Assembly: GCA_001724355.1 (NCBI GenBank) | Contig: MEEF01000017.1 | Span: 1 to 54,276 of the forward strand | DNA from: Mesorhizobium sp. SCN 65-20 | GTDB taxonomy: Bacteria; Pseudomonadota; Alphaproteobacteria; Rhizobiales; Rhizobiaceae | Direction: 5' to 3' | Length of the DNA: 54,276 nucleotides | Shown here: one piece after another, positions 25,339 to 33,481 of the stretch | How positions within the stretch are numbered: position 1 is the first letter of the stretch | Layout of the letters: each line of letters starts with the position of its first letter | Notes under the pieces: model-generated | The model's database searches: none | Told to the model about the DNA's origin: nothing | Seen by the model: only the letters and a program-made list of their open reading frames with translations | Program-made: the position numbers and the translations under genes

Positions 25339-27690
25339 ATGGGAATGGAAGGCATTGGCGCGCGAGTTGCGCGCAAGGAAGACAAGAGGTTCATCACCGG
25401 CGGGGGCCGATATGTCGACGATATGGTCGTCCCCGGCATGAAGCACGCGGCGTTCGTGCGCAGCCCGTACGCCCACGCCGACATCAAGAAGATCGACGTC
25501 AAGGCGGCGGAAGCCATGCCTGGTGTGATCGCGGTGCTCACCGGCAAGCAGCTCAAGGCCGACGGCATCGGCAACCTGATCTGCGGCTGGATGATCCACT
25601 CGAAGGACGGCTCGCCGATGAAGATGGGCGCCTGGTCACCGCTGGCGGTCGATCGCGTCCGCTATGTCGGCGATGCGGTGGTCGTCGTGGTCGCCGAGAC
25701 CAAGGGGCAGGCGCGTGACGCCGCGGAGGCGGTGGAGGTCACCTACAAGGAGCGCAAGGCCGTCATCGACGCCGTCGATTCGCTCAAGAAGGGAGCGCCG
25801 CAGCTTCATCCGGAGGCCGAGGGCAACCTGATCTTCGACTGGGAGATCGGCGACGCCAAGGCGACCGACGCCGCGCTCAAGAGTGCCGCGCATGTGACGA
25901 AGGTCACCATCCACAACAACCGCCTCGTGCCCAACGCGATGGAGCCGCGCGCCGCGCTCGGCCACTATGACAAGGCCGAGGACCATTACACCTGCTGGAC
26001 CACTTCGCAGAACCCGCATGTCGCCCGGCTTGTGCTGAGCGCGTTCTACAACGTCGCGCCCGAGAACAAGCTCCGCGTGATCGCCCCCGACGTCGGCGGC
26101 GGCTTCGGATCGAAGATCTACATCTATCCGGAAGAAATCGTCTGCCTGTGGGCATCCAAGCGCGCCGGCGTGCCGGTCAAGTGGGTGGCCGACCGCACCG
26201 AGAGCTTCCTGACCGACGCGCATGGCCGCGACCATGTGTCGGAAGTCGAGATGGCCTTCGACAAGAACAACCGGATCATCGGGCTCAAGGTCGACACCAT
26301 CGCCAATCTCGGCGCCTACATGTCGCTGTTCTCGTCCTGCGTGCCGACCTATCTCTACGCCACGCTGCTCTCGGGCCAGTACGACATACCCGCGATCCAC
26401 GCCAATGTGCGCACGGTCTACACCAACACGGCGCCCGTAGACGCCTATCGCGGGGCAGGGCGTCCCGAGGCGACCTACCTGCTCGAGCGCACGATGGAGA
26501 TAGCCGCGCGCGAACTCGGCGTATCGCCGGCCGACCTCAGGCGCAGCAACTTCATCACCCAGTTCCCGCACCAGACGCCAGTCATCATGAACTATGACGC
26601 GGGCGACTATGCGGCCTCGCTCGACGCAGCGATGAAGCAGGCCGACTACGCCGGCTTCGCCAAGCGCAAGGCGGCGGCGGCCAAGAAGGGCAAGCTGCGG
26701 GGCATCGGCATGAGCTGCTACATCGAGGCATGCGGCATCGCGCCGTCGGCGGCGGTGGGCAGTCTGGGAGCGGGTGTCGGCCTGTGGGAGTCGGCCGAGG
26801 TGCGTGTCAACGCTGTCGGCACCATCGAGGTGCTCACCGGCTCGCACAGCCACGGCCAGGGCCACGAGACGACTTTCGCCCAGCTCGTCAACCAGCGCTT
26901 CGGCGTGCCGCTCGACAGTGTCTCCATCGTCCATGGCGACACCGACAAGGTGCAGATGGGCATGGGTACCTACGGCTCGCGCTCGGGCGCGGTCGGCATG
27001 TCAGCGGTCGTCAAGGCGCTCGACAAGGTCGAGGCAAAGGCCAAGAAGATCGCCGCGCACCTGCTCGAGGCCGACGAGGGCGACATCGTCATCGAGAACG
27101 GCGCGCTGAAGGTCGCGGGGACCGACAAGAACGTGCCCTGGTTCCAGATGGCGCTCGCCGCCTACACAGCCCACAACCTGCCGGCGGGCATGGAGCCGGG
27201 TCTAAAGGAAACGGCCTTCTACGACCCGTCCAACTTCACCTTCCCAGCGGGCTGCTACATCTGCGAAGTCGAGATCGATCCCGAGACGGGCAAGACCGAC
27301 ATCGTGCAGTTCGTCGCAGCCGACGACTTCGGCAACATCATCAATCCGATGATCGTCGAAGGGCAGGTACATGGCGGCATCGCGCAGGGAATAGGGCAGG
27401 CGCTGCTCGAGGGTGCCGTCTATGACGGCTCGGGCCAGCTTCTGACGGCGAGCTACATGGACTACACCATGCCCCGCGCCGACGACCTGCCGTCGTTCCA
27501 GGTTTCGACCTCGAACACGCCTTGCCCGGGCAATCCGCTCGGCATGAAGGGCTGCGGCGAGGCCGGCGCCATCGGTTCACCGCCGGCGGTGGTCAACGCC
27601 ATCACCGACGCACTCGGCCACGAGAACCTGACCATGCCGGCCACCCCCAGCAAGGTCTGGGCCGCCGCGCGGGCCGGCACGAAGCACTGA
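25339..27690 (+). CDS. coxL: Molybdenum hydroxylase large subunit, form II CoxL-like
   Basis: Molybdopterin-binding subunit of 783 residues. The active-site loop reads AYRGAGR (369-375), the form II signature; true CO dehydrogenases (form I) have AYRCSFR. The catalytic Glu741 lies in GCGEAGAIGSP near the C-terminus. Form II enzymes are often annotated as CO dehydrogenase but their substrates are mostly unknown, so aldehyde, purine or aromatic oxidation is possible. The start follows GGAGGAG. It probably uses molybdopterin cytosine dinucleotide, though this is family knowledge. Confidence 0.9.
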   Translation: MGMEGIGARVARKEDKRFITGGGRYVDDMVVPGMKHAAFVRSPYAHADIKKIDVKAAEAMPGVIAVLTGKQLKADGIGNLICGWMIHSKDGSPMKMGAWSPLAVDRVRYVGDAVVVVVAETKGQARDAAEAVEVTYKERKAVIDAVDSLKKGAPQLHPEAEGNLIFDWEIGDAKATDAALKSAAHVTKVTIHNNRLVPNAMEPRAALGHYDKAEDHYTCWTTSQNPHVARLVLSAFYNVAPENKLRVIAPDVGGGFGSKIYIYPEEIVCLWASKRAGVPVKWVADRTESFLTDAHGRDHVSEVEMAFDKNNRIIGLKVDTIANLGAYMSLFSSCVPTYLYATLLSGQYDIPAIHANVRTVYTNTAPVDAYRGAGRPEATYLLERTMEIAARELGVSPADLRRSNFITQFPHQTPVIMNYDAGDYAASLDAAMKQADYAGFAKRKAAAAKKGKLRGIGMSCYIEACGIAPSAAVGSLGAGVGLWESAEVRVNAVGTIEVLTGSHSHGQGHETTFAQLVNQRFGVPLDSVSIVHGDTDKVQMGMGTYGSRSGAVGMSAVVKALDKVEAKAKKIAAHLLEADEGDIVIENGALKVAGTDKNVPWFQMALAAYTAHNLPAGMEPGLKETAFYDPSNFTFPAGCYICEVEIDPETGKTDIVQFVAADDFGNIINPMIVEGQVHGGIAQGIGQALLEGAVYDGSGQLLTASYMDYTMPRADDLPSFQVSTSNTPCPGNPLGMKGCGEAGAIGSPPAVVNAITDALGHENLTMPATPSKVWAAARAGTKH

Positions 27691-27703
27691 GGAGGACGCC
27701 ACA

Positions 27704-28501
27704 ATGTATTCCGTCAACTACCATCGCGCCGCCTCGGTCGCGGACGCCGTCAAGAAGGTCAAGGCCGGCGACGGCAAGTTCCTGGCCGGGGGGATGACCC
27801 TGATCCCGGCGATGAAGACGCGGCTGGCCGCTCCTTCTGATGTCATCGACCTGACGCATATCGCCGAGCTCAAGGGCATCAAGGTGTCGGGCAAGACCGT
27901 GACCATTGGGGCGACGACGACGCATTTCGAGGTCGCCAACGACGAGAAGCTCAGGAAGGCGTGTCCCGCGCTTGCGGAACTGGCGAGCCACATCGGCGAT
28001 CCTGCTGTCCGGCATCGCGGTACCATCGGCGGCTCGATCGCCAACAACGACCCGGCAGCAGACTATCCCTCCGCCATGCTGGCGCTGGGGGCGACCATCG
28101 TCACCAACAAGCGCGAGCTTCCGGCCGACAAGTTCTTCAAGGGCCTGTTCGAGACGGCGCTGAAGGATGACGAGGTGATCACCGCCGTGACCTTTGCCGT
28201 GCCCGCCAAGGCCGGCTACGCCAAGTTCCCAAATCCGGCTTCGCGCTATGCGATGACGGGCGTGTTCGTGGCGAAGGGCAAGGACGGGGTGCGCGCGGCG
28301 GTGACAGGCGCGGGCGACGACGGCGTGTTCCGCTCGAAGGAGATCGAGGCAGCACTTGCCAAGAAATTCGAGGCTTCGGCGCTCGAAGGGGTGTCGGTGC
28401 CGTCGAAGAACCTGATGAGCGACATCCACGCTTCTGCCGAATATCGCGCCAACCTGGTGGTGGTGATGGCGAAGCGGGCGGTCGCCGCCGCAAGCGCCTG
28501 A
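27704..28501 (+). CDS. coxM: Molybdenum hydroxylase FAD-binding medium subunit
   Basis: Protein of 265 residues with the two FAD-binding motifs of the family, AGGMTLIP (about 29-36) and TIGGSIANNDPAAD (about 107-120). It takes electrons from the iron-sulphur subunit. The order small-large-medium differs from the classical coxMSL order. A strong terminator follows 26 bases after the stop, and no CoxD/E/F/G maturation gene is present. Confidence 0.92.
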   Translation: MYSVNYHRAASVADAVKKVKAGDGKFLAGGMTLIPAMKTRLAAPSDVIDLTHIAELKGIKVSGKTVTIGATTTHFEVANDEKLRKACPALAELASHIGDPAVRHRGTIGGSIANNDPAADYPSAMLALGATIVTNKRELPADKFFKGLFETALKDDEVITAVTFAVPAKAGYAKFPNPASRYAMTGVFVAKGKDGVRAAVTGAGDDGVFRSKEIEAALAKKFEASALEGVSVPSKNLMSDIHASAEYRANLVVVMAKRAVAAASA

Positions 28502-28527
28502 TCGATTGCCAAACCGCAGCAAGGCGA

Positions 28528-28548
28528 GGGGCCTCCGGGCCCCTTTTT
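28528..28548 (+). terminator. Rho-independent terminator after coxM
   Basis: The six-base-pair stem GGGGCC/GGCCCC has a TCCG tetraloop and is followed by TTTTT. Confidence 0.9.
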
Positions 28549-28643
28549 ATCTTGCTGGACCGTGCTGACCATACGACAGCCGTGTGAGGCGAGGCGCTTT
28601 GGTCGGAAGCCTCGCGGATCGAACTAGAACCAAAGTCGGCGCC

Positions 28644-28692
28644 GGTTGGCCGAACATCTTGCCGGCCAACCCCTTGGCATTGGTTGCCAAGG
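28644..28692 (+). other. Two tandem hairpins in the leader of the lactate dehydrogenase gene
   Basis: The first stem, GGTTGGCCG/CGGCCAACC, has nine perfect pairs and a ten-base loop. The second, CCTTGGC/GCCAAGG, has seven pairs and a seven-base loop and begins on the very next base. They end about 50 bases before the start codon and have no T-tract, so they do not look like terminators. Confidence 0.6.
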
Positions 28693-28743
28693 CGGCTTAC
28701 ATGCCGCGCACGGTTTCATCGCAGTCACGTGGAGCAAAACGGA

Positions 28744-29886
28744 ATGGCGCGCCCGATAACCTCGATCGCCGATCTTCGCGCTATCGCAAAGCGCCGCGTA
28801 CCGCGCATGTTCTACGACTATTGCGATTCCGGCTCCTGGACCGAAAGCACCTATCGCGAGAACGAAACCGACTTCGTGCCGATCAAGCTGCGCCAGCGGG
28901 TCGCCGTCGATATGCGCAACCGCACGCTCGAAACCACGATGGTGGGCGAAAAAGTGTCGATGCCTGTGGCGCTTGCGCCGACGGGCCTCACCGGCATGCA
29001 GCATGCGGACGGCGAAATCCATGCGGCGCGCGCAGCAGAGAAGGCCGGCGTCCCGTTCACGCTGTCGACGATGAGTATCTGCTCCATCGAAGACGTCGCC
29101 GAGAACACGTCTAAGCCGTTCTGGTTCCAGCTCTATGTGATGAAGGACCGCGAGTTCGTCGGCAATCTCATCCGCCGCGCCAAGGCGGCGAACTGCTCCG
29201 CATTGGTGCTCACGCTCGACCTGCAGATTCTCGGCCAGCGCCATAAGGACATCGTCAACGGGCTGTCGACGCCGCCGCGGATGACCATTCCGAACATCAT
29301 CAACCTGGCAACCAAGCCGCGCTGGTGCCTGAACATGCTGCGCACCAACCGGCGCACGTTCCGCAACATCGCCGGCCACGCCAAGGGCGTGACCGATCTG
29401 CGCTCGCTGTCGTCCTGGACGGCGGAACAATTCGACCCGGCTTTGAGCTGGGACGACGTGAAGTGGATCAAGGAGCAGTGGGGCGGCAAGCTGATCCTCA
29501 AGGGCATCCTCGACGCCGATGACGCCGAGAAGGCCGTTGCCAGCGGCGCCGATGCCCTGATCGTTTCCAACCACGGCGGTCGCCAGCTCGACGGTGCCGT
29601 CTCGTCGATCTCGGCCTTGCCTGAGATCGTCGCGCGTGTCGGCGACCGCATCGAGGTTTTCATGGATGGCGGCATTCGCTCCGGCCAGGACGTCATCAAG
29701 GCGATCGCGTTCGGCGCCAGGGGCGTCTTCATCGGCCGCGCCTTCCTCTACGGGCTCGGCGCGGGCGGCGAGGCCGGCGTGACCGCCTGCCTCGACATCA
29801 TCCGAAAGGAGCTCGACGTCACCATGGCCTTCTGCGGGCTGCGCGACATCAGGGACGTCGACGGCCGCATCATCGCGCGGCGATGA
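28744..29886 (+). CDS. lldD: FMN-dependent L-lactate dehydrogenase / alpha-hydroxy-acid oxidising protein
   Basis: Protein of 380 residues, full-length FMN alpha-hydroxy-acid dehydrogenase. The catalytic His277 lies in SNHGGRQLDG, and other family blocks include MPVALAPTGLTGM, WFQLYVMKDR and FMDGGIRSG. It resembles LldD, which oxidises L-lactate to pyruvate at the inner membrane. Related enzymes use other 2-hydroxy acids such as glycolate or mandelate. The chosen ATG has a GGAG-like site; longer in-frame starts would run into the leader hairpins. Confidence 0.87.
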   Translation: MARPITSIADLRAIAKRRVPRMFYDYCDSGSWTESTYRENETDFVPIKLRQRVAVDMRNRTLETTMVGEKVSMPVALAPTGLTGMQHADGEIHAARAAEKAGVPFTLSTMSICSIEDVAENTSKPFWFQLYVMKDREFVGNLIRRAKAANCSALVLTLDLQILGQRHKDIVNGLSTPPRMTIPNIINLATKPRWCLNMLRTNRRTFRNIAGHAKGVTDLRSLSSWTAEQFDPALSWDDVKWIKEQWGGKLILKGILDADDAEKAVASGADALIVSNHGGRQLDGAVSSISALPEIVARVGDRIEVFMDGGIRSGQDVIKAIAFGARGVFIGRAFLYGLGAGGEAGVTACLDIIRKELDVTMAFCGLRDIRDVDGRIIARR

Positions 29887-29983
29887 CAGGCGAGGGCAGG
29901 TTGAGCGGTATTGTGCTCCGGGGCGCGTCGCAGCGGGCGGAGGTATCTTCGCCCACGGGCGCCCACGGCGCGGATCGGCCCCA

Positions 29984-30415
29984 ATGACGCGCCGCATTCG
30001 CCGCATTGCTGGCGCTGCGACCCTCAACACCCGGCGCGCCGGTTTTCTGGCGCTGGGCCTGCTCATGTTGGTGCTCGCGGTCGTCGGCGCATTCCTGCCG
30101 CTGATGCCGTCAACGATCTTCCTCATCGCCGCCGCATGGTGCTTCGGGCGCTCGTCGCCGCGGGTGGAGGCCTGGATGCTCGACCATCCACGCTTCGGCC
30201 CGCCGCTGCGCGACTGGCGCGAGCAGGGCGCTATTCCCCGCAGGGGAAAGCTCGCGGCCTGGATCGGCATGGCGCTCGGCTACGGTGTGTTCCTGCTCGG
30301 CAGGCCGGATGCGTGGCTGGCAGTGGTCGCGGCCATCTTCGTCGCGGCGGGCGCGCTTTATGTCGGGACGCGGCCCGATCCCAAGCCGAAGGCGGCGGAC
30401 ATCAAGGCGGATTGA
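29984..30415 (+). CDS. DUF454 (YbaN family) inner-membrane protein
   Basis: Protein of 143 residues with three to four hydrophobic segments. The DUF454 signature is clear: GAFLPLMPSTIFLIAAAWCF, then SSPRVEAWMLDHPRFGPPL and W at the expected spacing. YbaN is an inner-membrane protein; in E. coli it lies near priC, and no function is firmly assigned. It converges on the deformylase-like gene. Confidence 0.87.
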   Translation: MTRRIRRIAGAATLNTRRAGFLALGLLMLVLAVVGAFLPLMPSTIFLIAAAWCFGRSSPRVEAWMLDHPRFGPPLRDWREQGAIPRRGKLAAWIGMALGYGVFLLGRPDAWLAVVAAIFVAAGALYVGTRPDPKPKAADIKAD

Positions 30416-30471
30416 ACCCTCGTCGACGACCGCCGGCGATAGCTGGATGGTTCGCGCAGCCCGTTCGCCCG

Positions 30472-30987
30472 CTATCGGACCCGACCTGCGAGGCGCAGCT
30501 TCTCGTAGCGTTTGATAAGCCGGTCGCGCTTGAGCTTCGAAAGCCGCTGTATCCAGAAGATGCCGTCGAGCTGGTCGATCTCGTGTTGGTGGCAGACGGC
30601 GAGGAAGCCGTCCGCCCTTTCCGTCCGCTCCACGCCGTCCAGATCCTGATGGGCGATCTCGACCTCGGAATGGCGCTCCACTTCCTCGACCACGCCCGGC
30701 ATGGAGACGCTGCCTTCAGTATGGCGGGATTTTTCCTGCGACGCCCATACGAGGCGAGGATTGACGTAGATGCGGACGTCATCGCGCTGGAGTTCGAGCA
30801 CGACCAATCGCTTCGGAACGCCGATATGCGGAGCCGTAATGCCGACACCGGGCGCCGCCCGCATCGTGTCGAGCAGGTCGTCCGCGAGTTCCCGCAGAGC
30901 AGCGTCGAATTCCGTCACTGGTTCAGCCACCGCCAGCAACCTGGGATCGGGATAGGTCACGATGCTCCGGACGGTCAGGTGAAGCAC
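30472..30987 (-). CDS. Peptide deformylase-like protein with altered active site
   Basis: The fold and length (171 residues) of peptide deformylase, with all three motif regions in place but changed. Motif I reads GVGITAPHIG (normally GxGxAAxQ). Motif II reads EGSVS, so the metal-ligand Cys is Ser93. Motif III reads HEIDQLDG, so the second metal-ligand His is Gln139. Only His135 of the three metal ligands and the catalytic Glu136 remain. It is probably unable to bind metal in the usual way and is not the housekeeping deformylase. GTG start. Similar altered paralogues occur in other rhizobia. Confidence 0.85.
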   Translation of the reverse strand: MLHLTVRSIVTYPDPRLLAVAEPVTEFDAALRELADDLLDTMRAAPGVGITAPHIGVPKRLVVLELQRDDVRIYVNPRLVWASQEKSRHTEGSVSMPGVVEEVERHSEVEIAHQDLDGVERTERADGFLAVCHQHEIDQLDGIFWIQRLSKLKRDRLIKRYEKLRLAGRVR

Positions 30988-31138
30988 TCCGCTGCGACAG
31001 GGGTCGGACGATGCGGCCGCCTTGCTTGTGGTCTATTGGCGACGAGGCAATGCCCGAACGATGGAGGAAAGTCCATCTTTCGCGTCTAGGCGCCGGGGCC
31101 AGCGAGAAGGCAGGACGATCATCAGGCCTTGGCCGTGT

Positions 31139-31702
31139 TTATTTGATCTGCTTCGCTTGCGCTTGTTCAGCTTGCAGCTGGGCTGAGGCTGGTTGCTCGG
31201 GTTCAGGCGTGGCGACTGCTATTGCGAACAGCCGCCATTGCCCAGCTACGACCTGGAAGGCGAGATCGAACTTGATCTGCTGTGGCTGCGTCGGGAAATA
31301 GCCTGCGAGGCGCAGCATGCCATACTGATCGATGGAGGGCGTCTCGGTGAACTGCGGCGCCAAAAGTGCTGCGCCGTAGAGGTCGAAATTGCGATAGCGC
31401 AGGTCAGCGAAATTCTGGCCGAGATCGGCGGCTGTGTTGTTGGCCTGGAAGTCAGGCGCGGCGAGGTCGTGCAGGACCGTGTAGTTGCCAGAGCGGTTGG
31501 CGTCGTTGAGCGTAAGCAGCGTCGAACGGATCAGATAGAGCGCCTGCTCGAGCGAGACGGGCAGGGCGGGAGCCAGGCGCTGGGCCCTTTCGGCGGGTTG
31601 CGCCTTCGCCTTGTCCGCCGCCCGAGCGTCGTCGGGCGCAGCCGACCCGAGCAACAGCAGGGCAAAGGCTGTGAGGCCTGTCCGGCGCATGAGGACGCTC
31701 AT
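31139..31702 (-). CDS. Unknown exported protein downstream of YadA-like adhesin gene
   Basis: Protein of 187 residues with a signal peptide (cleavage near ARAAD). The mature part has helical then beta segments that recall small NTF2-like proteins (for example LAAPDFQANNTAADLGQNFADLR and VVAGQWRLFAIAV), and the tail is Gln/Ala-rich. I cannot name a family with confidence. Its start lies eight bases past the stop of the YadA-like gene, so the two are almost certainly cotranscribed. A second Met four codons in is an alternative start. Confidence 0.75.
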   Translation of the reverse strand: MSVLMRRTGLTAFALLLLGSAAPDDARAADKAKAQPAERAQRLAPALPVSLEQALYLIRSTLLTLNDANRSGNYTVLHDLAAPDFQANNTAADLGQNFADLRYRNFDLYGAALLAPQFTETPSIDQYGMLRLAGYFPTQPQQIKFDLAFQVVAGQWRLFAIAVATPEPEQPASAQLQAEQAQAKQIK

Positions 31703-31710
31703 CGGCGCCG

Positions 31711-33132
31711 TCACCAGCCTATCCGCACGCCGAGGCGTCCGCCGATGCCGCCGCCGTCGGTGCCATAGGCGATGCCGCCATTGGCCTGGACATGATCGCC
31801 AAGGCGCATCGTTCCGCTCAGGGCCAGGGCGTTGGTGCCCTCGAAGGTGCCCCAGTTCAGCGTCATGGCGTAGCGCTCGGTCGGCATGACCCACGGCGTG
31901 CCCGACATCGCGAACGCCATCGACACGCCGTTCAGCGCCTTGGAGCTCTTGCCGTCGAGATCGTTGAGACGGCTGTTGATCCCGCTGATTTGTCCATTGA
32001 TGCTGGCGATATCGGCGACACCGGCGATGCCGAGATCGCCGAGCGAGCTGGAGCCGAGATTGCCGCCGCTGTCGGTGGTGACGAATTGCAGCGGCCCGGT
32101 CTGGGCGGCCCGGCTGGCATCCGAGGCGATGCCGGCCATGGTGTAGGTGCTCGAGGCCTTGCCAAAAGCTTGCTGGTTGGCGCGCGTTGTCGTGGCGCCG
32201 TTGCCGAATGCGGCCGAGTCGGCGTGTGTCGCTGCGGCCAGGTAACCGAACGCCGAGGAGTTCACGCCGGTAGCCTTCGCAGCGAAGCCGACTGCGGTGT
32301 TGGCGACGCCATCGCCGCTGGCAACCGCGTTGGCTCCCAGGGCGACGTTGCGGGACGCGGTGCCGCTGGCGTTGGCGCCATAACCGGATGCGACGTTGCC
32401 GCCATTGTTGCCGCTCGCATTGGCCAGAAAGCCCGTGGCGGCATTGTAGCTGTTGTCGCCGTCTGCTCTTGAGCCGTCACCGGTCGAAATGTTGCGGCTG
32501 TTATTGCCGCTCGCATTGGCGTTCAGGCCGGTTGCGATGTTGGAGCTGACGACGCCATCGGCATTCGCGCGGGTTCCGGTTGCGACGTTGTTGCTGTTGT
32601 TGCCGATGGCCGTCGCCTGGCTTCCGGACGCCAGATTCGAGCTGTTGTTGCCGGAGGCGTTCGCCTGCCTGCCGTAAGCGTTGTTGTTGCTGCCGTTGCC
32701 ACTGGCGTTGGCGATAAAGCCGCTTGCGGTGTTCTTGCTGTTGGCACCGCTAGCTATCGCGCCGTCACCGACTGCGGTGTTCGAGCTGCCGTCGCCGCTG
32801 GCGTTGGTGTTGTTGCCATAGGCCGAGTTGCTGGACGTGTCGCCAAAAGCCTTGGCGTTGCCGACGGCGACGTTGCCGCTCGCGTTGCCACTTGAATCCG
32901 AGCCGGCGCCGGCCGCGACGTTGTTACTGTTTGTGCCCGACGCGCTTGCGCCCGGTCCGCAGGCGAAGTTGTTGCTTGCCCCTGAAGCCGTAGCGCCCTG
33001 CGCGGAAGCTGCGCCATCGACGCAGACGAACTGCGCCTGGGCGCTGCCCGTCATCGCCCATGTGGCAAAGGCGCCGACAAGTGCTGTTGCCGCCAGCGCC
33101 GATGCGCGCGTCATGCCGGCGTCTGTGACCAT
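31711..33132 (-). CDS. YadA-like trimeric autotransporter adhesin
   Basis: Protein of 473 residues. A signal peptide (SAQAQ) is followed by a head made of about 15 repeats of 16 residues (46 to about 300; typical unit ANASGNNSSNLASGSQ), a less repetitive neck and a short coiled-coil stalk (about 375-400), and a C-terminal YadA anchor domain (last 75 residues, ending in Trp) that should form the trimeric barrel. It would be displayed on the outer membrane for attachment. The start has a GGGGGAG site. The stalk is unusually short and there is only one coiled-coil stretch. Confidence 0.88.
   Translation of the reverse strand: MVTDAGMTRASALAATALVGAFATWAMTGSAQAQFVCVDGAASAQGATASGASNNFACGPGASASGTNSNNVAAGAGSDSSGNASGNVAVGNAKAFGDTSSNSAYGNNTNASGDGSSNTAVGDGAIASGANSKNTASGFIANASGNGSNNNAYGRQANASGNNSSNLASGSQATAIGNNSNNVATGTRANADGVVSSNIATGLNANASGNNSRNISTGDGSRADGDNSYNAATGFLANASGNNGGNVASGYGANASGTASRNVALGANAVASGDGVANTAVGFAAKATGVNSSAFGYLAAATHADSAAFGNGATTTRANQQAFGKASSTYTMAGIASDASRAAQTGPLQFVTTDSGGNLGSSSLGDLGIAGVADIASINGQISGINSRLNDLDGKSSKALNGVSMAFAMSGTPWVMPTERYAMTLNWGTFEGTNALALSGTMRLGDHVQANGGIAYGTDGGGIGGRLGVRIGW
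32233..32997 (-). repeat. 48-base tandem coding repeats of the YadA-like head
   Basis: About 15 degenerate copies of a 48-base unit encode the 16-residue Gly/Asn/Ala/Ser-rich repeats of the adhesin head. Copies differ at many third positions. Confidence 0.75.
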
Positions 33133-33481
33133 AGTTTGACTTCTCCCCCGCTGAAATCCCGGCCCCCGCCCACGGAGGATCGGCAGCCTTGCGCCCTGAA
33201 CCCACGCTGCGACCGCGCCTCACGACAGGTCTTGAATGCCTGCACCGAGGCATGTCGCAGCTGCAATGTGGTGGCACGGAAGGCTTGGCCTGTCGCTGCA
33301 TGTCAGGTTGGATTGGGACGCTCGGTCATGGAAAAGGAACGGGCAGTCATGATTGCGGTGGGGACCGGGATGCGAGCGAAATGCCGGCCGCGCCGCATGC
33401 CGGTTGGCCTTGGCGGCCTCGTTGTGCTAGGTGAGCGCCAACATCCGACGGCCATTGCCGTCCCAAGACACCGAAAAGAAC
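33133..33481. other. Intergenic region between the adhesin gene and dusA
   Basis: This is the only gap above 300 bases. It holds the adhesin ribosome-binding site at its left edge (GGGGGAG on the minus strand) and must hold both divergent promoters. I saw no clear promoter hexamers, palindrome, RNA or convincing small gene. A GTG at 33431 could extend DusA by 17 residues. Confidence 0.5.

Noticed and set aside
25339-28501. Aerobic CO dehydrogenase (form I)
   Set aside because: The active-site loop is AYRGAGR and not AYRCSFR, so CO oxidation should not be assumed.
31060-31077. GGAGGAAAGTCC, which resembles the conserved 5' core of RNase P RNA
   Set aside because: The rest of the RNA core is missing, the following bases are coding sequence of an exported protein on the other strand, and the motif is explained by a small local hairpin GATGGA/TCCATC.
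33189-33434. Small 81-codon open frame in the adhesin-dusA gap
   Set aside because: No ribosome-binding site, unusual Cys/Gly/Arg composition and no recognisable family; probably chance in high-GC DNA.
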